Virus record (IMG/VR): IMGVR_UViG_3300027525_000032
Span: 1-26,263 of that record
Source of the DNA: a virus
DNA length: 26,263 nt
Direction: 5' to 3' (one strand)
In this document: one piece after another, positions 23,397-26,263 of the stretch
Layout of the letters: every line of letters begins with the position of its first letter
Position numbering within the stretch: position 1 is the first letter of the stretch
Program-made: the position numbers and the translations under genes
The notes under the pieces: model-generated
What the model was told of the DNA's origin: nothing
Database searches by the model: none
What the model saw: the letters and a program-made list of their open reading frames with translations, nothing else

Positions 23397-23779
23397 AATT
23401 CGAAATAGACGAAGTTGATATCAGGCACTTTAAACTCATAGATGGGAATGAGGTGATTGGCTATATAAGAGGTATGGAAGATCATGGCTACATAGTTGAA
23501 TCCCCTCTGCTTATGAACATCTATAACGAGGATAGGATGCAAAGGATCTTCATGACTCCTTGGTTCACTGTTCAGCCTGATTCATTAACAGTATTCATAA
23601 ACGCAGATACAGTAATCGCTACTTGCAAAGCCAGCGAAAATACTAAAGAGAAATACATCGCTACTGCCTTGCGTCTCCGTGAGGTCTATCCCGACGATGA
23701 TCTGGCTTCGCCAGAAACAGATGATGAGTATGATGATGAATGGGAAACTGATATCGACCCTAAATCGACACTACATTAA
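23393..23779 (+). CDS. Small conserved protein, possible Sm/Lsm-like fold
   Basis: A 128-residue protein with a TTG start overlapping the UvsW stop (TTGA), so probably made by re-initiation. The frame is closed by TGA at 23381, and the next ATG (residue 28) would remove the conserved first strands, so TTG is favoured. Residues ~11-95 ('FKLIDGNEVIGYIRG', 'GYIVESPLLMNIY', 'FMTPWF', 'LTVFINADTVIATCKASE', 'KEKYIATAL') follow the short, strongly bent beta-strand order of an Sm-like domain, including 'L-x-x-G-x-E-V-x-G'. The last 25 residues are acidic (DDEYDDEWETD). An RNA-binding or replication-associated role is possible but unproven. Confidence 0.65.
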   Translation: MKFEIDEVDIRHFKLIDGNEVIGYIRGMEDHGYIVESPLLMNIYNEDRMQRIFMTPWFTVQPDSLTVFINADTVIATCKASENTKEKYIATALRLREVYPDDDLASPETDDEYDDEWETDIDPKSTLH

Positions 23780-23937
23780 AGGTATACTCACCCTCCCCCG
23801 AACAACTCTTATATTATACTATAAAAATGACAAAAAGTAAAGCCTTTTCTTCAAATAAATTAAATTAAATTAATACTTTACTTTTGAGCGATAATGTAGT
23901 ATAATATGCTTATCAAACTTAAAATGGAAAGATTATA
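23780..23937 (+). other. 158-base intergenic region: A/T-rich element and sigma70-type promoter
   Basis: The longest gap in the window. It holds, in order: AAGGTATA right after the stop with no gene behind it, a C-rich patch, an A/T-rich stretch TTATATTATACTATAA, three perfect tandem AAATT units (23857-23871), and the gp55 promoter. The only frame starting with ATG is 13 codons (from 23827), without a ribosome site. No tRNA or clear terminator is visible. Confidence 0.7.
23877..23905 (+). promoter_or_regulatory. Sigma70-type (early/middle) promoter for gp55
   Basis: -35 TTTACT (23877-23882, four of six consensus bases), 17-base spacer, perfect -10 TATAAT (23900-23905). An A/T-rich block with three AAATT units lies directly upstream, as in an UP element. 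No TATAAATA is present, which fits a gene needed before late transcription can start. Confidence 0.7.
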
Positions 23938-24519
23938 ATGACTAAACCTGCCAACAAGCCTCATTATGTGAACAATAAATTGTTCTCGCAGTCTGTAGTC
24001 GATTACGTCAATTCTGTCAAGCAGGCGCAGGAAAGGGGCGAAACAAACCCCATCGTAACCGAATATATCGCCACATGTTTCTTAAAAATATCTGAAGGTC
24101 TATCGCATAAACCTAACTTCATTCGATATACCTATCGGGAAGAAATGGTTATGGATGCTGTAGAAAACTGCCTGAAAGCTATCATGAATTACAATATAGA
24201 AACAGCCACTCGTACTGGTAATCCTAATGCGTTTGCGTACTTTACTCAGATATGCTATTATGCTTTCATAAGACGTATCCAGAAAGAGAAGAAACAGTTT
24301 GATGTTAAAATGAGGTTTATTGAGCAAGCGTCCTTTGAGGAGTTTATTGTTCAGCATGATGCATCTGGAGAAGACATAGGTGATAATGGATTTATCGAAG
24401 AACTCCGCAGTCGTATCGATAAGGTTAGAGATTCTGACCGTGTCCTAAAAGAGTTCAGCAAACAAGAGAAGATAACCAAGAAGAAGCAAGACAAAAACCT
24501 TGAACTGTTTATGGGATAA
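23938..24519 (+). CDS. gp55: Late-transcription sigma factor gp55
   Basis: A 193-residue protein (T4 gp55: 185). It shares the N-terminal 'YVNNK' (10-14), 'ISEGLSHKPNFIRYTYREEM' with 'VENCLKAIMNYN', and the region-2-like helix 'NPNAFAYFTQICYYAFIRRI' plus 'QKEKKQ' (96-120), which binds RNA polymerase core and the -10 box. In T4, gp55 directs polymerase to TATAAATA with help from gp33 and the sliding clamp. The extreme C-terminus LELFMG resembles a hydrophobic clamp-binding tail, as at the T4 gp55 end. A GGAAAG ribosome site and a sigma70-type promoter precede it. Gene 47 starts three bases after its stop. Confidence 0.93.
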   Translation: MTKPANKPHYVNNKLFSQSVVDYVNSVKQAQERGETNPIVTEYIATCFLKISEGLSHKPNFIRYTYREEMVMDAVENCLKAIMNYNIETATRTGNPNAFAYFTQICYYAFIRRIQKEKKQFDVKMRFIEQASFEEFIVQHDASGEDIGDNGFIEELRSRIDKVRDSDRVLKEFSKQEKITKKKQDKNLELFMG

Positions 24520-24522
24520 ATT

Positions 24523-25584
24523 ATGAAGATTGCTATATTGAACGATACCCATTGCGGTGTCCGTAACTCGTCTGACATATTCATTAACTACCAAGAACGC
24601 TTCTACTCAGAGGTTTTCTTTCCATACCTAAAAGAAAATGGTATAAGCAACATCTTGCATTTGGGCGATTACTATGACCATCGCAAGTATATTAACTTCA
24701 AAGCACTTAACTCTAACCGCAATAGTTTCCTAGAGGTACTCCGCAAAGAGGGTATCCATATGGACATTATTCCAGGAAACCATGACGTGTTCTTCAAGAA
24801 TACTAACGAGTTGAATAGTTTGAAAGAGTTGCTCGGGCACTACATGAATGAAGTAGATATTCATATGGAGCCAAAGGTTCTAGATTATGACGGTTGTGGA
24901 ATAGCGGTCATACCTTGGATCAATAACGACAATTATCATTCTACGATGAAGTTTATCGAAAACTGTTCCGCTTCTATTGTGGGTGGTCATTTCGAGTTGG
25001 CTGGCTTTGATATGCATAAAGGGTTTCCTAATCCACATGGTATGTCTAGCGATCACTTCAAACGTTTTGAGATGGTTATGTCTGGTCATTTCCATACTAA
25101 ATCTCAACAGGATAATATCCATTATCTTGGTTCTCAGATGGAGTTTACTTGGACTGATGTTAACGATCCTAAATACTTTCACATATTTGATACTGAGACT
25201 CGTGAGTTAACACCAGTATTGAACCCTATAACTATATTCTCTCGCATATATTATGATGATACGGATAGAAGCTACTCCGACTTTGACGTAGATAAGTTGG
25301 CTAATAACTTTGTTAAGGTTATTGTGAAGAAAAAGAAAGACCCATTTACCTTTGACCGATTCATCGACAGACTACAAGCTATTGATACCTATGAGGTAAA
25401 GATTGCTGAGACCTTTGAAGAGTTTGCGGGAGAAGCTATTGAAGACTCTGAAGTAGACGTTGAAGACACTCAAGATATGCTTAATACATATGTTGATGCA
25501 GTTGATACTGAGCTGAGCAAAGATAAGATAAAAGATATTGTTCACGGTTTATATGTTGAAGCACAAAATATGGAACTTATGTAA
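24523..25584 (+). CDS. gp47: Recombination endonuclease subunit gp47 (Mre11-like)
   Basis: A 353-residue metallophosphoesterase (T4 gp47: about 339). Phosphodiesterase motifs are in order: NDTHCG (D8, H10), LGDYYDHR (D49), GNHDVF (N86, H87), GGHFEL (H156) and SGHFHTK (H189, H191). All metal ligands of the Mre11 family are present. The C-terminal ~130 residues are acidic and helical, as needed for docking gp46. With gp46 it resects DNA ends to give the single strands used by UvsX/UvsY and supports host DNA breakdown. Its stop overlaps the gp46 start as TAATG. Confidence 0.96.
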   Translation: MKIAILNDTHCGVRNSSDIFINYQERFYSEVFFPYLKENGISNILHLGDYYDHRKYINFKALNSNRNSFLEVLRKEGIHMDIIPGNHDVFFKNTNELNSLKELLGHYMNEVDIHMEPKVLDYDGCGIAVIPWINNDNYHSTMKFIENCSASIVGGHFELAGFDMHKGFPNPHGMSSDHFKRFEMVMSGHFHTKSQQDNIHYLGSQMEFTWTDVNDPKYFHIFDTETRELTPVLNPITIFSRIYYDDTDRSYSDFDVDKLANNFVKVIVKKKKDPFTFDRFIDRLQAIDTYEVKIAETFEEFAGEAIEDSEVDVEDTQDMLNTYVDAVDTELSKDKIKDIVHGLYVEAQNMELM

Positions 25585-26263
25585 TGATTCATTTTACTAA
25601 ACTCAGGTGGAAGAACTTCCTGTCCACTGGTAACACCTTTACTGAAATACACCTTGACCGCTCCCCCTCTACATTGATTGTAGGGCATAATGGCGCAGGT
25701 AAGTCTACCATGCTAGATGCTCTTTCGTTCGCCTTATTCGGTAAACCTCATAGAGACATCAAGAAGCTGCAGCTAGTTAACAGCATCAATAACCGTGACG
25801 CATTAGTTGAAGTTGAGTTTACTATCAGCAACGTAGAGTTTAAGGTTGTTCGTGGTATCAAGCCAAATAAGTTTGAGATATGGCAGAATGGTAAGATGGT
25901 AGATCAGTCATCAACTAGCCGAGACTATCAAAAGTTCCTAGAGCAAAATATCTTAAAACTTAATCATAAGTCTTTCCACCAAGTAGTTGTTCTTGGTTCT
26001 TCGTCTTTCATTCCGTTTATGCAACTGCCGACCTATCATCGTCGTGAGGTGATCGAAGATTTACTTGATATTCAAATATTCGGTAAGATGAATCAGATAC
26101 TGAAAGAGCAGTCGCAACGTCTCAAAGAAGACGCTAAAGATAACAAGTATCGAGTAGAACTGGTTAAAGATAAAATTGGTTTACAGAAAGACTACATCCG
26201 TGAGATTGCTGACATTAATGATGGTCAAATATCCGATAAGCGTAAATCGATAGAAGAAAGTCA
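25584..26263 (+). CDS. gp46: Recombination endonuclease subunit gp46 (Rad50-like), 3' partial
   Basis: The first 226 codons are in the window and the gene runs off the end. Residues 34-41 are a perfect Walker A, GHNGAGKS, in the ABC/SMC-type context 'STLIVGHNGAGKSTMLDALS'. 'VVVLGSSSFIPFMQL' (134-148) corresponds to the Q-loop region of T4 gp46, followed by 'RREVIEDLLDIQIFGKM'. From ~170 a charged heptad-like coiled coil begins. The ATPase would gate the gp47 nuclease. The Walker B and signature motifs lie beyond the window. Coupled to gp47 by a TAATG overlap. No frameshift is seen in the visible part. Confidence 0.95.
   Translation, partial: MIHFTKLRWKNFLSTGNTFTEIHLDRSPSTLIVGHNGAGKSTMLDALSFALFGKPHRDIKKLQLVNSINNRDALVEVEFTISNVEFKVVRGIKPNKFEIWQNGKMVDQSSTSRDYQKFLEQNILKLNHKSFHQVVVLGSSSFIPFMQLPTYHRREVIEDLLDIQIFGKMNQILKEQSQRLKEDAKDNKYRVELVKDKIGLQKDYIREIADINDGQISDKRKSIEES

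Noticed and set aside
23827-23868. 13-codon frame starting MTKSKAF upstream of gp55
   Set aside because: It has no ribosome site and no coding pattern beyond an A/T-rich run, and it lies upstream of the promoter.
23907-23912. TGCTTA as a T4 MotA box (middle promoter)
   Set aside because: It lies downstream of the TATAAT at 23900 and 21 bases from the next TATAAT-like run, not the 12-13 expected.
1-26263. tRNA genes, CRISPR arrays, insertion sequences, homing endonucleases, introns
   Set aside because: I looked for cloverleaf-like segments, spaced direct repeats, transposase motifs and interrupted core genes and found none. All core genes are intact apart from the two cut by the window edges.

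Overview
The window is a block of a T4-like (Tevenvirinae/Kyanoviridae-type) contractile-tailed bacteriophage genome. It is AT-rich and gene-dense, and every gene reads on the + strand. The neck-terminase-tail-head order (13-14-15-16-17-18-19-20-67-68-21-22-23) followed by uvsY-uvsW-55-47-46 is that of T4 relatives. The small replacement genes and the 'accretion' domains on structural proteins point to the marine (exo-T4/cyanophage-like) branch rather than to T4 itself. No photosynthesis or other host-specific gene is present, so the host cannot be named.

Region 1 (1-8226) is a variable tail-fibre/adhesin locus. It holds the 3' part of a fibre ending in a Peptidase_S74 intramolecular chaperone, two small structural genes, a 633-residue repeat-rich fibre, a 582-residue fibre with three 109-residue repeats and a second S74 chaperone, a small conserved protein, and an unrecognised 419-residue protein that is the best candidate for an accessory or receptor-binding protein. 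Region 2 (8330-15607) holds neck gp13/gp14, tail terminator gp15, terminase gp16/gp17, sheath gp18 and tube gp19. Region 3 (15697-20865) is the prohead module: portal gp20, core proteins gp67-like and gp68-like, protease gp21, scaffold gp22 and major capsid gp23. Region 4 (20957-26263) holds a second tail-tube-fold protein, recombination mediator UvsY, helicase UvsW, a possible Sm-like protein, late sigma factor gp55, and the gp47/gp46 (Mre11/Rad50-like) nuclease, with gp46 cut by the window edge.

Regulation is legible. Six perfect TATAAATA late-promoter boxes, all on the + strand and each within about 80 bases upstream of a start codon, split the structural genes into late units, and the gp55 sigma factor that would read them is in the same window. 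gp55 itself sits behind a sigma70-type promoter with an A/T-rich upstream element. A CUUCGG tetraloop terminator follows gp23, and a strong UUCG hairpin separates tube gp19 from portal gp20. Both lie directly downstream of very high-copy virion proteins.

The backbone is a known system, and I see no wholly new one. The parts most likely to be undescribed are the accretion domains on gp14, gp15 and gp18, the tail-tube paralogue beside uvsY, the 109-residue fibre repeats, the orphan 419-residue protein, and the hairpin placed at a late transcription start.
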